Assembly (NCBI GenBank): GCA_964445105.1
Contig: CAYUJS010000002.1
Coordinates: 18,534-82,533, forward strand
Direction of reading: 5' to 3'
DNA: 64,000 nt
DNA from: CAWBNS01 sp964445105
GTDB taxonomy: Bacteria > Chlamydiota > Chlamydiia > Chlamydiales > JAJFMA01
Shown: piece after piece, positions 46,487-56,020 of the stretch
Layout of the letters: each line of letters opens with the position of its first letter
How positions within the stretch are numbered: position 1 is the stretch's first letter
Notes under the pieces: model-generated
Databases searched by the model: none
What the model saw: the letters and a program-made list of their open reading frames with translations, nothing else
What the model was told of the DNA's origin: nothing
Program-made: the position numbers and the translations under genes

Positions 46487-47701
46487 CTACTGAAATTTCA
46501 GCGATGCGATTCCAAGCAGCGCCAAAATCAAGCCAATGATCCAAAAACGCACCACCACCTTTGCCTCGGGCCAGCCCAGATATTCGAAATGATGATGCAG
46601 TGGGGTGCACAAAAAGACCCGTCGCTTATTGCGGTAGCGGTAGCTACCTACTTGGATAATCACCGAAAGTGTCTCGACCACAAAAATCCCGCCGATCAAA
46701 GCCAGCAGCAATTCGCGCTTCAGTAGAACTGTAGAAACCCCGAGCACCCCCCCCAGCGTGAGCGAGCCAATATCACCCATAAATACCTGCGCTGGGTATC
46801 CGTTGTACCAAAGAAAACCCAGACAAGCGCCCGCAAAGGCGCAGAGATAAATACCGATCTCTCCCGCTCCTTCCACGTACAAGATATTCAGGTAGCGCGC
46901 GATCTCACTGTGGTTCGAGACAAATGCAAACAAAGCTAAGCAGCTGGCCACCATGAGCAAACATCCAGCGGCCAGCCCGTCCAATCCATCGGTCAAATTC
47001 ACCGCATTGGATGACCCCACTACTACGAACAAAATAAAAAATACCCCTAAGGGGAGCAGAGCGCCCTTAAACTCCAGTAAAGAGCCCTTCAAAAAAGGCG
47101 CATACAAGCGCCCAGCATAATCCTGCAACGAAATCGCCCGCTGCTGTGGTTCGAGATTTTTACCGAGCACCGCCTCTCTTACCACCGGTGGCTGCAGACC
47201 CGTGACTTGCGCCACCGTCTCCGTAACGACTGGAAAATAGAGATAAGCCGCAACTGCCGCCGCCAGAGCCAGCTGAACCAGCAACTTCATCCGCCCTGAA
47301 AGCCCGCTATGATGTTTGCGTCGCATTTTCAGGTAATCATCTACCCCCCCAACGGCCCCTAGTACCAGCGTAGTCAGCAATAAAATCCAGGTAAAGACAT
47401 GGCCCCAGTCCATCCAAAGCAACATACAAAGCAACATCGAAGAAAGAATAAGTAGACCGCCCATCGTCGGTGTATCTTTCTTGTTCGCATGCAATTGGCT
47501 AATCAGTCCATAATCTGCCGTACGAATTGGCTGGCCCACTTTTAGTCGGTATAACATCCCGATGAAGCGCGATCCGAAAAAGATACTAACCAAGAGCGCC
47601 GTCAATGCTGCCAGCACCATGCGCGTGGAATAGTAGTAAAATACGGCCGGTATCTTAAAATCGAACGCACCCTGTAAAAAATCAACCAACCATAAAATCA
47701 T
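46487..47701 (-). CDS. mraY: Phospho-N-acetylmuramoyl-pentapeptide transferase
   Basis: Integral membrane enzyme moving phospho-MurNAc-pentapeptide to undecaprenyl phosphate, giving lipid I. From ATG 47701 (MILWLVDFLQGAFDFKIPAV) it has 404 residues; the frame is open to 47728, but ATG 47701 overlaps the murF stop as ATGA. TPTMGGLLIL, the aspartate cluster GGVDDYLKMRR, SSNAVNLTDGLDGLAAG and PLHHHFEYLGWPEAKVV identify it. An insertion of about 40 residues (EAVLGKNLEPQQRAISLQDY region) lies between the early helices. Confidence 0.96.
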   Translation of the reverse strand: MILWLVDFLQGAFDFKIPAVFYYYSTRMVLAALTALLVSIFFGSRFIGMLYRLKVGQPIRTADYGLISQLHANKKDTPTMGGLLILSSMLLCMLLWMDWGHVFTWILLLTTLVLGAVGGVDDYLKMRRKHHSGLSGRMKLLVQLALAAAVAAYLYFPVVTETVAQVTGLQPPVVREAVLGKNLEPQQRAISLQDYAGRLYAPFLKGSLLEFKGALLPLGVFFILFVVVGSSNAVNLTDGLDGLAAGCLLMVASCLALFAFVSNHSEIARYLNILYVEGAGEIGIYLCAFAGACLGFLWYNGYPAQVFMGDIGSLTLGGVLGVSTVLLKRELLLALIGGIFVVETLSVIIQVGSYRYRNKRRVFLCTPLHHHFEYLGWPEAKVVVRFWIIGLILALLGIASLKFQ

Positions 47702-49026
47702 CGCAATAAGTCCTCGACCAGCGTCCAAAGCTGCACGTAATTGGCCCCTTTCAACAACACCACATCACCAGGCTGTAGGACGGCACAAACCGCTGCCGAC
47801 AAATCCTTCTTCTCTTCAAAATACTCCACCTGCCGCCCGCGGCTACGCCACTCTTGCACAATCGGTAGGCAGGCGTCTCCTAAGCAAAACAACAAATCTA
47901 GATGATCCAGTGCATGGTGTCCAATCGCTTTATGGCAAGCTTCAGAAAATTTTCCTAATTCAGGCACAGGCCCTAAAACGGCTATGCGGCGCTTGGCGCC
48001 CGGGCATAAAACAGCTAGACTCTCTAGGGCGCTTTTCACCGAGGCTTCGCACGCATTATAACTGTCGTTAATCAGCGTTACCCCGTTTCTCTCGAGGCGC
48101 TGTAGACGCCGTTCAGGGAGTTCCAAGAGCGGTAAGCCATCGATTAGCTCAGGCCAAGACAAGCCGCAGGCACGCGCTACCACTAGCGCCGCCAATAAGT
48201 TATGCTTGTTGTGCCCGCCCGCCAACCGGAAGTTTCCCAAAACGACAGACTCGGCGCCCTCACAAAAAACCAAGCGGCCTTCTACCACTTTTAGAAAAAA
48301 ATCAGCTTCAGGATGAACCGTAGAAAAAGTCCGCGTAGGCAGTAGCTTCGCGATCTCCGCTTTAGCCGGTAAATCGTACGGAATGATCCCCAACCTCGTC
48401 TGTGGCGAAGAAAAAATTTCCGCTTTGGCCCAGGAGATCTCTTCTATCGAACCAAAAGCCTGCGCATGCACCAACTGCACGGTTGTGATCAACGCGATGT
48501 CAGGAGCTGCCATATCTATCAAACGCCTGATCTGTCCCGGCTTTGTCATGGCCATCTCCAGAACAGCCACGCCCTCATCACCAGAAAATCCATTCAGAAT
48601 GGCGAGAGGCAAGCCAATTTGCGAATTAGCATTACCCGGAGAAGCTGCCACCTTGTACCGCATACTCAGCAAGGTGCGTAAAAATTCCTTCGTCGTCGTT
48701 TTGCCAATCGATCCGGTTACTCCGCATACAATTTCAGGCCGAATCTGCTTAAACTTTTTATTCGCTAATTCCTGCAAAGTCTTTAGAACATCGTCGACAC
48801 GAAGCAAAAGCAGCCCGTGATCTGGCCCTTTATAGGCATTGGAAACTACCGCACCAATCGCGCCACGCCCACGCGCCTGAGCGAGATAGTCATGACCATC
48901 CGCCTTAGCGCCCGCAAGAGCAAAAAAAAGATCCCCAGCAGCTACCTGCCGACTATCCACCTGAAACGAGCTAATACGCCGCTCGCCGCTGCCTGGGATA
49001 ATATCTGCTAAGGTTAGTTTGGGCAT
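47698..49026 (-). CDS. murF: UDP-MurNAc-tripeptide-D-Ala-D-Ala ligase
   Basis: Adds D-Ala-D-Ala to the UDP-MurNAc-tripeptide. About 442 residues from ATG 49026 (MPKLTLADIIPGSGERRI); a TTG lies one codon before. The N-terminal DSRQVAAGDLFFALAGAKADGHDYL matches MurF domain 1, the ATP loop is GVTGSIGKTTTKEFL, and NGFSGDEGVAVLEMAMTKPG and LINDSYNACEASVKSAL follow. First gene of the minus-strand mur/fts cluster, which then runs mraY, murD, LysM, ftsW, (PLD), murG, murC-ddl, ftsQ. Confidence 0.95.
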   Translation of the reverse strand: MPKLTLADIIPGSGERRISSFQVDSRQVAAGDLFFALAGAKADGHDYLAQARGRGAIGAVVSNAYKGPDHGLLLLRVDDVLKTLQELANKKFKQIRPEIVCGVTGSIGKTTTKEFLRTLLSMRYKVAASPGNANSQIGLPLAILNGFSGDEGVAVLEMAMTKPGQIRRLIDMAAPDIALITTVQLVHAQAFGSIEEISWAKAEIFSSPQTRLGIIPYDLPAKAEIAKLLPTRTFSTVHPEADFFLKVVEGRLVFCEGAESVVLGNFRLAGGHNKHNLLAALVVARACGLSWPELIDGLPLLELPERRLQRLERNGVTLINDSYNACEASVKSALESLAVLCPGAKRRIAVLGPVPELGKFSEACHKAIGHHALDHLDLLFCLGDACLPIVQEWRSRGRQVEYFEEKKDLSAAVCAVLQPGDVVLLKGANYVQLWTLVEDLLR

Positions 49027-49125
49027 CAAACAGCAATAAAGTTAAAATGGTTGATAGAAAAGCCTAAATCCTAGGTCGGAAGACGATTTTAGGCAATCGG
49101 AATTATCTTAAAAGCGGTAGTTCGC

Positions 49126-49150
49126 CTTGCAAAAAGACGCCATTTGCTAT
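49126..49150 (+). promoter_or_regulatory. Possible promoter of the desaturase gene
   Basis: A TTGCAA near 49127 is followed about 15 bases later by TATAGG near 49148, giving a weak -35/-10 pair about 40 bases upstream of ATG 49190. A clear ribosome binding site AAGGAGA at 49174-49180 precedes that ATG by 9 bases. Confidence 0.35.
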
Positions 49151-49189
49151 AGGCTTGCATTACACGCCAGCTAAAGGAGAGCTAACAGT

Positions 49190-50314
49190 ATGAAAACCAA
49201 AGAGTTCAATAAGATTCCCGGTACTTTTATTATTGTTAATCATCTTTTAGCTGTGACCCTTGTGCCCTTCTACTTTTGGTATGGCTCTCCTTCCTTACTG
49301 CTATGGACCCTATCAGCCCTCATGGTCTTGATAACAGGGCTGGCAATCACGGGCGGCTACCACCGCTACTTTTCGCATAAAACCTACAAAACTTACCCCA
49401 AGGTGGAATCCGTCATCCTTTTTTTCGGTAGCATGGCAGCCCAAGGCAGCGCTTTACGATGGTCCTTTGATCATCGCCAACATCACGCCTACACCGATAC
49501 CGAGCTCGATCCCTATTCCATCAATAAAGGTTTTTGGTTCGCTCATGTATTCTGGATCTTCCGCAAGCCTGCAGCCATCGATTCCAAAGTTGTGATTGAT
49601 CTCATCAACAACCCTCGCGTCGCTTTTCAGCATAGGTATTATCCCCTGTGTGTCACCCTCTCCTCTGTGGCTTGTGCGCTCGTCATCGGCATCCTAACGG
49701 GCGACTGTGCCGGCGCCTTCGCTATAGGCACTGTCTTGCGTATTTTAACGCTACACCACTTTACCTGGTTCATTAACAGCGCCGCACACACTTGGGGCGA
49801 CAAACCCTTTTGCCAAGAACAGTCCGCCGTCAACAATTACATCCTTTCGCTGCTTACCTTCGGCGAAGGTTATCACAACTACCACCACACCTTCGCCAAT
49901 GATTATAGAAACGGCATCCGCTGGTACCACTTCGATCCAACCAAATGGCTCATCTGGAGTTTAAATAAGCTAGGCCTTGCTCACGGGCTTAAAAAAGTAG
50001 ACCCTGTGACGATCCAAAAACGAATGATTCTTCAACGCAAAAATATGCTATTAGAGCGACTTAAAAAGCTCTTTAAAAACCAAAGGTCAGATCTCGAACA
50101 CCAAATTCAAGAGCTTTCAGAAGCCGTTCTCAGCCAGGTCGCGGCCTTCGACCAGCTAAAACAACGCTACAAAGACTGGAAACGCGAACAAAAACCTAAA
50201 GAAGTTCTCACTGAGCTCATTACCGAACTGCGAGCGGTCAAACGCAGTCTAAAAGACTCCTGGCACCAATGGAGTCAGCTCTCCGAGCAGGTTTTGCAGC
50301 TTAAACAGAGTTAA
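49190..50314 (+). CDS. Membrane fatty-acid (delta-9-type) desaturase with coiled-coil tail
   Basis: Di-iron membrane enzyme inserting a double bond into acyl chains. Three His boxes are intact: HRYFSH at 58-63, HRQHH at 95-99 and HNYHH at 229-233. Helices flank them as in the acyl-CoA/lipid desaturase class, and SINKGFWFAHVFWI and NGIRWYHFDPTKW are further landmarks. After about residue 275 comes a tail of roughly 100 residues, predicted as helical coiled coil (LKKLFKNQRSDLEHQIQELS, LKQRYKDWKREQKPKEV), not part of the catalytic core. It starts a new plus-strand segment, divergent from murF. Confidence 0.92.
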   Translation: MKTKEFNKIPGTFIIVNHLLAVTLVPFYFWYGSPSLLLWTLSALMVLITGLAITGGYHRYFSHKTYKTYPKVESVILFFGSMAAQGSALRWSFDHRQHHAYTDTELDPYSINKGFWFAHVFWIFRKPAAIDSKVVIDLINNPRVAFQHRYYPLCVTLSSVACALVIGILTGDCAGAFAIGTVLRILTLHHFTWFINSAAHTWGDKPFCQEQSAVNNYILSLLTFGEGYHNYHHTFANDYRNGIRWYHFDPTKWLIWSLNKLGLAHGLKKVDPVTIQKRMILQRKNMLLERLKKLFKNQRSDLEHQIQELSEAVLSQVAAFDQLKQRYKDWKREQKPKEVLTELITELRAVKRSLKDSWHQWSQLSEQVLQLKQS

Positions 50315-50377
50315 TCTATGGATTTAATCTTGACCTCTTTTTCGCTCATCAGCTATAAGGGCCTCTTTAACAACTAG

Positions 50378-50449
50378 GGTGGCATAGCCAAGTGGTAAGG
50401 CAGAAGCCTGCAAAGCTTCCATTCCCCAGTTCAAATCTGGGTGCCACCT
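50378..50449 (+). tRNA. tRNA-Cys (GCA)
   Basis: Full cloverleaf by eye. Acceptor GGTGGCA (50378-50384) pairs with TGCCACC (50442-50448); discriminator T at 50449. D-stem GCC/GGC, anticodon stem GAAGC/GCTTC with loop CTGCAAA giving anticodon GCA, and T-arm CCCAG-TTCAAAT-CTGGG. U73 and GCA both fit tRNA-Cys. CCA is not encoded. It ends only 14 bases before rsmI, with a T-run in between. Confidence 0.95.
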
Positions 50450-50463
50450 AGCTTTTTTCCTGC

Positions 50464-51309
50464 ATGGTATTATATCTCGTAGCGACCCCGATAGGGAATC
50501 TTTCTGACATTACGCTTCGAGCCATAGAAACGCTCCGCGCCTGCGATTACATTCTTTGCGAAGACACGTCTCACAGCAAAATTCTTCTTAACCACCATAA
50601 CATCCACAGGCCACTCAAAAGCTACCACAAGTTTAACGAAGCCGCGCGAGAGCGAGAGGTGATCCAAGATCTGCAAGCCGGCAAATCTATCGCTCTTATT
50701 TCTGATGCTGGTACCCCGGGCATCTCAGATCCAGGAGAGAGCATCGTACAGGCAGCTGTCGAGGCTGGTATTGCCGTCGTCTCTATTCCAGGAGCCTGCG
50801 CGGCCATTGCAGCCATTATTTGTTCAGGCCTACCTACCAAGCAATTTCAGATGGTCGGGTTCCTGCCGAAAAAAGTAGGCGAGCTGGAGGATAAACTTGT
50901 CGAAATTTTCCACTACCCAGGCACCACCCTCTGCTACGAATCGCCACGCAGATTGATGGATGTATTAACCGTCATTCAACGACTCGCACCAAAACGCACG
51001 CTCTGTGCCGCTCGCGAACTGACAAAACGTTTTGAAGAGCTCGTGCGAGGCACGGCCGACACCCTTATCGCACACTGGAAAGATCGAGAAATCAAAGGAG
51101 AGCTCGTTTTAGTGATCGCTCCACCCACGAGCCAAGAGCTCCACCACGAATGGGCCTCAATGACCCTCGTGGAGCACGTGGCGCGCTTGGAACATGACTT
51201 CGGGCTCTCCCAACAAGACGCCATCAAAATGGTTGCCCAACTGCGCGGCCTCCCAAAAAGGGACGTGTACAAAGTAGCCAAAAACATACCTGATCGAAAA
51301 AAAACCTAA
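50464..51309 (+). CDS. rsmI: 16S rRNA (cytidine-1402-2'-O)-methyltransferase RsmI
   Basis: SAM-dependent methyltransferase (tetrapyrrole-methylase fold) making the 2'-O-methyl part of m4Cm1402 in 16S rRNA. 281 residues with VLYLVATPIGNLSDITLRAI at the start, CEDTSHSKILLNHHNI, the SAM-loop region ALISDAGTPGISDPG, and YESPRRLMDVL. The C-terminal domain (LSQQDAIKMVAQLRGLPKRD VYK) is the usual small helical end. It follows tRNA-Cys by 14 bases, leaving little room for its own promoter. Confidence 0.95.
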   Translation: MVLYLVATPIGNLSDITLRAIETLRACDYILCEDTSHSKILLNHHNIHRPLKSYHKFNEAAREREVIQDLQAGKSIALISDAGTPGISDPGESIVQAAVEAGIAVVSIPGACAAIAAIICSGLPTKQFQMVGFLPKKVGELEDKLVEIFHYPGTTLCYESPRRLMDVLTVIQRLAPKRTLCAARELTKRFEELVRGTADTLIAHWKDREIKGELVLVIAPPTSQELHHEWASMTLVEHVARLEHDFGLSQQDAIKMVAQLRGLPKRDVYKVAKNIPDRKKT

Positions 51310-51387
51310 ATTTTTTTTGTTTACAAAATAACTCTCACCTTTCACTATCCGACCTCTAAATTGATCGACTGTTAAGAGGTATTTTCG

Positions 51388-52674
51388 ATGAAAAATAGTG
51401 AATATCGCGTATGGGCGTACATGTTATTATTTGCTTGCATCCCTTGCGCGCACTTGGGCGCCGAGACGTGGGCCAGCGTCAAAGGCCAGGGCATGGGTCA
51501 CACAGGTGCTGTCTATCCTCAAGATACCTTGACAGCGGCCCACAACCCCGCCGGTATGGTCTACATGGGCAATCGCGCCGATATCGAGTGCACCTGGGCA
51601 GTGCGCGAAGCGGCAATGGACATCGAAGGAAGCACGCTATTAGGAGGCAATGGCCAGTACCGCGCTTCGGGCGGTCAAAACCAGTGGGCTCCCGCCTTCG
51701 GCGTTAACTGGATGATCGGCAATAGTACCGACGCTTCATTTGGCATCACCGGCTACATTCACGACCACATATACGCCAGCTACGATTCTGCCGTCCCCGC
51801 TTACGGAATCAGTCGATTAAACTTCGATTACCTCGTCGGCACGATCGCGGCTACCTTGGCGATCAGACTCGACTCCCACGCCTTCGGTTTAGCCGCTCTC
51901 TTCCATGAAACGCGCTTTAAAATCGATGGCCTCGAGCAATTCGATGTCGGCACAACGACAACTGTGCCTCCTGTTTTAGGGTTCACTGTCAGCCCCGGTA
52001 ATGTCAGCGGTAGGGGCGCCAATCTGGCCGAAGGCTTCGGCGTCTCTATCGGTTGGATGGGCCGCCTCGCCCCTTGGCTGCGCGCTGGATTAGCTTGGGA
52101 AATCCCCATCTGGCAGCAGCGCTTACCTAAATACGCAGGCTTCATTCCTTACAACCAACGTATGGTCCCCCCACAACGCATTACCGGCGGCCTCCACTTC
52201 AATTTTTATAAAAACGTCAACGTTGTGCTAGAGGCCCAGCAGATACTGTGGCGCATGAACAAACTCTTTCACCATGACGGATTCGCGACCGTCGAAGAGC
52301 TTCAGTCGCAACCCTTCGGAAGTGCCCAAGGCCCCGGATTTGGCTGGAAAGACCAAACCATTCTGCGCGGCGGTGCGGATATCACTCTGTGCGACCTCGT
52401 GCTACGCATCGGCGGTTCTTGGAGCCGCCTACCCACACGCTCCCCTCAAACCTATCTGAATGCACTCACTCAAGAAATCATCCAAACATGGGCCACGGCG
52501 GGCTTCACTTACCGTTGGTGCCAGTGCTGGGAATTATCTGGTTTCTATGCCTGGGGCTTTAGGCACGCTGTGAACGGCTCGCAGGACATCCCTGCAGGAC
52601 CCTTTGGCAGCGGGCGAGTCAACCTGAAAAACCAGGAACAGCGCATTGGAGCAGCCCTCGGTTATAAATGGTAG
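51388..52674 (+). CDS. FadL/OmpP1-type outer membrane transport protein
   Basis: Beta-barrel porin for hydrophobic compounds such as long-chain fatty acids. 428 residues with a signal peptide (about 1-26, ending AHLGA). The mature start ETWASVKGQGMGHTGAVYPQ and TLTAAHNPAGMVYMGNRADI correspond to the N-terminal hatch with the NPA motif typical of FadL. Alternating barrel strands follow to the aromatic C-terminus (IGAALGYKW), a usual outer-membrane assembly signal. With the desaturase two genes upstream, it suggests use and remodelling of host fatty acids. FadL-type proteins occur in environmental chlamydiae. Confidence 0.88.
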   Translation: MKNSEYRVWAYMLLFACIPCAHLGAETWASVKGQGMGHTGAVYPQDTLTAAHNPAGMVYMGNRADIECTWAVREAAMDIEGSTLLGGNGQYRASGGQNQWAPAFGVNWMIGNSTDASFGITGYIHDHIYASYDSAVPAYGISRLNFDYLVGTIAATLAIRLDSHAFGLAALFHETRFKIDGLEQFDVGTTTTVPPVLGFTVSPGNVSGRGANLAEGFGVSIGWMGRLAPWLRAGLAWEIPIWQQRLPKYAGFIPYNQRMVPPQRITGGLHFNFYKNVNVVLEAQQILWRMNKLFHHDGFATVEELQSQPFGSAQGPGFGWKDQTILRGGADITLCDLVLRIGGSWSRLPTRSPQTYLNALTQEIIQTWATAGFTYRWCQCWELSGFYAWGFRHAVNGSQDIPAGPFGSGRVNLKNQEQRIGAALGYKW

Positions 52675-52838
52675 GCTTCTTTTTTTAGCTTTGACTGCCG
52701 CCCAAAAGTTGCCTCAAAAAACCAGAACCCTGTAACCTGCTGATCTGGGTTTGCGATTTATCTGATTCAAAATGAATCTTATTTTGAGCGGCAACTCCTG
52801 GAAACAGGCCGTCGACCCAGGCTAGACTCAGGAGCGCC

Positions 52839-55013
52839 ATGGATTGGATCGAAGGCTACATCGAACGCATCACCTACCAGAATCCCGAGACCGGTTATAC
52901 CGTCGCGCAACTGCAGCGCAAAGGCCGTCGTGATTTAGACACGATTGTGGGCGCAATGCCAATGGTGCAACCTGGTGAGACAGTACGCTGTTTCGGCACA
53001 TGGAAACGACATCTAACGCACGGTCTGCAATTTGATTTGCAAGAATACCGCACACAAATGCCAGCGGACACCTTGGGAATTCTGAAGTACCTCGGCTCTG
53101 GCCTCATCAAAGGAATTGGGCCCGCCTACGCCAAACGGATCGTAGATGTCTTCGGACCTGCGACTCTGGACATCATTGACCTTTCACCAGAGAAACTCAC
53201 TCAAGTCGGAGGTATCGGAACCGCACGCCTCAAAAAAATCAAAGAATGTTGGGACGCGCAGCGCTCGATCCGGCAGGTGATGATTTTTCTCCAACAGTAT
53301 GGCGTCAGCCCCGCCTATGCCCAAAAAATCTTCAAAACCTATGGCAAACATGCCGTAGAAAAAGTCACCGCAAACCCCTTCCAGCTCGCGCAAGACATCG
53401 CAGGCATCGGCTTTAAAACAGCCGATACCATTGCCCAGAAGATGGGGCATGCGCTCGATTCCCCCGCACGTATCTGCGCGGGTATCGAGTATGCCCTATC
53501 AAAGCTATCCGATGAAGGAAATGTGTGCTTTCCACTAGAGGAACTGCTTATAAAAGTACAGGACCTGCTCGCAGTTCCCGCAGAAATGGCGCGGACCTGC
53601 CTGAAAGCGCTTGTTAAATCAGAACGCGTCGTCCTTGCTCCCCTCGGTGAAGAACTCATGCAAGAGCTCTTTGTCTGGCTCAAACCCCTCTACACCGCCG
53701 AAGGCGGCATCGTACGCGAGATCCAGCGCCTAAAACAAGGAACATGTCGACTACGCGCCGTCGACGTACCTCGCGCGCTAGAATGGGCACAGACAACTCT
53801 CAACGTAAGGCTCGCAGATGCGCAAAAACACGCCGTTAGCATGGCGTTGGAAGAAAAAATTCAGATTATTTCCGGCGGACCCGGAACAGGTAAGAGTACG
53901 ATCACCAAAGCCATCCTAGCAATCACAGAAAAGCTTTCCAGCAACATCCTCCTCGCTGCGCCCACCGGACGCGCCGCCAAGCGGATGCATGAAATCACAG
54001 GCCACAAAGCCTCCACCATCCACAGCCTACTTGAGTACGATTTTCGTGCTAAAGGCTTCAAACGCAATCGCCAATCGCCCCTCGAATGCGACCTCATCAT
54101 CATCGACGAGGCCAGTATGATCGATACCTCGTTAATGTATAGTCTACTCAAAGCCATCCCCGCCCATGCACGCACTGTGTTCGTCGGCGACACAAACCAG
54201 CTCGCCAGTGTCGGCCCGGGTAACATCCTCAAGGACATGATCCGCTCGCAAGCAATACCCGTCACCACGCTACATGAAATATTCCGCCAAGCCGCTGGCT
54301 CACACATCATCACCAACGCCCACCTGATCAACCAAGGGCGCATGCCCAACATCGACAATGATCCGCAAAGCGATTTTTTCTTCATCGAACACAAGGAGCC
54401 GCAAGCCGTTTTACAGGCCATTCTCGACCTTGTTTCACGTCGCCTTCCCAAAAAATACGGTCTCCACCCCATCCAGGACATTCAGGTACTCGCTCCCATG
54501 CGCAAAGGCTTAATTGGCACCGAAAACCTCAATCATCTCCTACAAGAAGCACTCAACCCCAAAAGCAAACCCATGCTACTGCGCGGGCGCCGCTTTGCGA
54601 CCGGCGACAAAGTCATGCAACTACGCAACGATTACCAAAAAGAGGTTTTCAATGGGGACGTGGGCTATATCTCTAAGATCGACTCCGTCGACCAAGAGCT
54701 CAAGGTCAATATCGACGGCCGCGAAGTATGCTACGACTTCTCAGACCTGGACGACCTGGTTCTAGCGTACGCTGTATCAGTGCATAAATACCAAGGCAGC
54801 GAATGTCCCTGCATCGTGATGCCCATCCATACCTCCCACTACAAGCTTCTCCAACGCAACCTCCTTTATACCGGTGTAACCCGCGGAAAAAGATTGGACG
54901 TACTCGTCGGTACCAAGCAAGCTCTCTACATGGCCGTCAAAAATGATGAGGTCAAACGCCGCTATACCGGCCTCTGCCAGGCCTTACAACACATCAAAGG
55001 CGCCACGACATGA
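52839..55013 (+). CDS. recD2: RecD2/TraA-type 5'-3' DNA helicase
   Basis: Superfamily 1B helicase without RecBC partners. 724 residues. An N-terminal OB-like region (IERITYQNPETGYTVAQLQR) and helix-hairpin-helix repeats (LIKGIGPAYAKRIVDVFG, QVGGIGTARLKKIK, DIAGIGFKTADTIAQKMG) precede the ATPase core. Walker A GGPGTGKSTITKAIL is near 345, Walker B IIDEASMIDTSLM, then GDTNQLASVGPGNILKDMI and the late AVSVHKYQGSECPCIVMP and LLYTGVTRGKRLDVLVG motifs. All are intact. The gene ends overlapping the next one by 4 bases (ATGA). Confidence 0.94.
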   Translation: MDWIEGYIERITYQNPETGYTVAQLQRKGRRDLDTIVGAMPMVQPGETVRCFGTWKRHLTHGLQFDLQEYRTQMPADTLGILKYLGSGLIKGIGPAYAKRIVDVFGPATLDIIDLSPEKLTQVGGIGTARLKKIKECWDAQRSIRQVMIFLQQYGVSPAYAQKIFKTYGKHAVEKVTANPFQLAQDIAGIGFKTADTIAQKMGHALDSPARICAGIEYALSKLSDEGNVCFPLEELLIKVQDLLAVPAEMARTCLKALVKSERVVLAPLGEELMQELFVWLKPLYTAEGGIVREIQRLKQGTCRLRAVDVPRALEWAQTTLNVRLADAQKHAVSMALEEKIQIISGGPGTGKSTITKAILAITEKLSSNILLAAPTGRAAKRMHEITGHKASTIHSLLEYDFRAKGFKRNRQSPLECDLIIIDEASMIDTSLMYSLLKAIPAHARTVFVGDTNQLASVGPGNILKDMIRSQAIPVTTLHEIFRQAAGSHIITNAHLINQGRMPNIDNDPQSDFFFIEHKEPQAVLQAILDLVSRRLPKKYGLHPIQDIQVLAPMRKGLIGTENLNHLLQEALNPKSKPMLLRGRRFATGDKVMQLRNDYQKEVFNGDVGYISKIDSVDQELKVNIDGREVCYDFSDLDDLVLAYAVSVHKYQGSECPCIVMPIHTSHYKLLQRNLLYTGVTRGKRLDVLVGTKQALYMAVKNDEVKRRYTGLCQALQHIKGATT

Positions 55014-56020
55014 GGCGTCGCACTAAAAAAACAAGCCTAAAAATAATTCTAGGGCTTATTATCTTCTTAGTTCTGCACTTTACCTACCAGGCTACCACCA
55101 TCCGCTTGCCCGCAAGCGACGGTACTGTCTCCCTCTACTCCACACATGCACAAGATGACCTCCGGTGCACCTACCTGGCGGCAATCGATTCAGCCAAACA
55201 ATCGATCCTACTCGAAGTCTACACACTCACCGACGCAGCCATCATCAACGCTTTAAAGCAGAAAGCCCTAGCGGGCATCCCCGTCAAAGTAGTCGTCGAC
55301 AGTAAAGCCAGCCCGCTGGCCAAAAAACAGCTCGGCCCCGCAGTCAGCACTCTCCGACGCACCCCGGCAGGCCTCATGCACCTCAAGATCCTCGTCATCG
55401 ACGACGCACAAGTCTGGATCGGTTCTGCCAACATGACCTATGATTCCATGAAAACCCACGGCAACATCATTACCGCGATGACAAATCCAGCGCTCGCTGC
55501 TACTCTTCGCCAACGTATCGACGCAACGCCAGCCTCAGGACCCGCACCTCACACGCCTACCATCTACTTCTCGCAAAACGGCCAAAACGGCGAACTCTGG
55601 TTTTTGCCCAATCCTGACCAAGGCCTCGACAGATTGATCAAAGCCATTCATGGGGCAAAAAAGCAGATACGCATCGCTATGTTTACCTGGACGCACCCTC
55701 TTCTCACCGCAGCCGTTATCAGCGCCCACAAACGTGGCGTCGATGTGAGAGTAGTCATCGACTCTTATCAAGGCAAAGGCGCTGGCGCTGAGGTCGTGCA
55801 AAAACTTAAGAAAGCCAAAGTCAAGACCTCTCTTAGCCATAGCGACGGACTGCTTCACTACAAGATGCTGATCGTGGATGACGATACGCTTGTCTGCGGC
55901 TCCGCCAACTGGACGCGCGCCGCTTTCAAGCATAACGATGACTGCCTGCTTTTTCTCTTTCCTTTAACCGATTCGCAAAATCAATTCCTCAATAAAATAT
56001 GGGCGCAGATCATTCGATAA
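55010..56020 (+). CDS. Membrane-anchored phospholipase D-like protein
   Basis: 336 residues with one N-terminal hydrophobic segment (LKIILGLIIFLVLHFTYQ), acting as anchor or uncleaved signal. Both HKD motifs are complete: HLKILVIDDAQVWIGSAN (His124, Lys126, Asp131) and HYKMLIVDDDTLVCGSAN (His283, Lys285, Asp290). This is the compact two-domain form found in nucleases of the Nuc/mitoPLD type as well as in lipid-acting enzymes, so either substrate is possible. Coupled to recD2 by a 4-base overlap, which favours a DNA-related role slightly. Its 3' end overlaps the convergent dapB by 11 bases. Confidence 0.87.
   Translation: MRRRTKKTSLKIILGLIIFLVLHFTYQATTIRLPASDGTVSLYSTHAQDDLRCTYLAAIDSAKQSILLEVYTLTDAAIINALKQKALAGIPVKVVVDSKASPLAKKQLGPAVSTLRRTPAGLMHLKILVIDDAQVWIGSANMTYDSMKTHGNIITAMTNPALAATLRQRIDATPASGPAPHTPTIYFSQNGQNGELWFLPNPDQGLDRLIKAIHGAKKQIRIAMFTWTHPLLTAAVISAHKRGVDVRVVIDSYQGKGAGAEVVQKLKKAKVKTSLSHSDGLLHYKMLIVDDDTLVCGSANWTRAAFKHNDDCLLFLFPLTDSQNQFLNKIWAQIIR

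Noticed and set aside
52675..52838. Further copy of the dispersed repeat (CTTCTTTTTTTAGC after the FadL-like gene)
   Set aside because: Only the T-rich core matches; neither the conserved interior nor an inverted partner is present.
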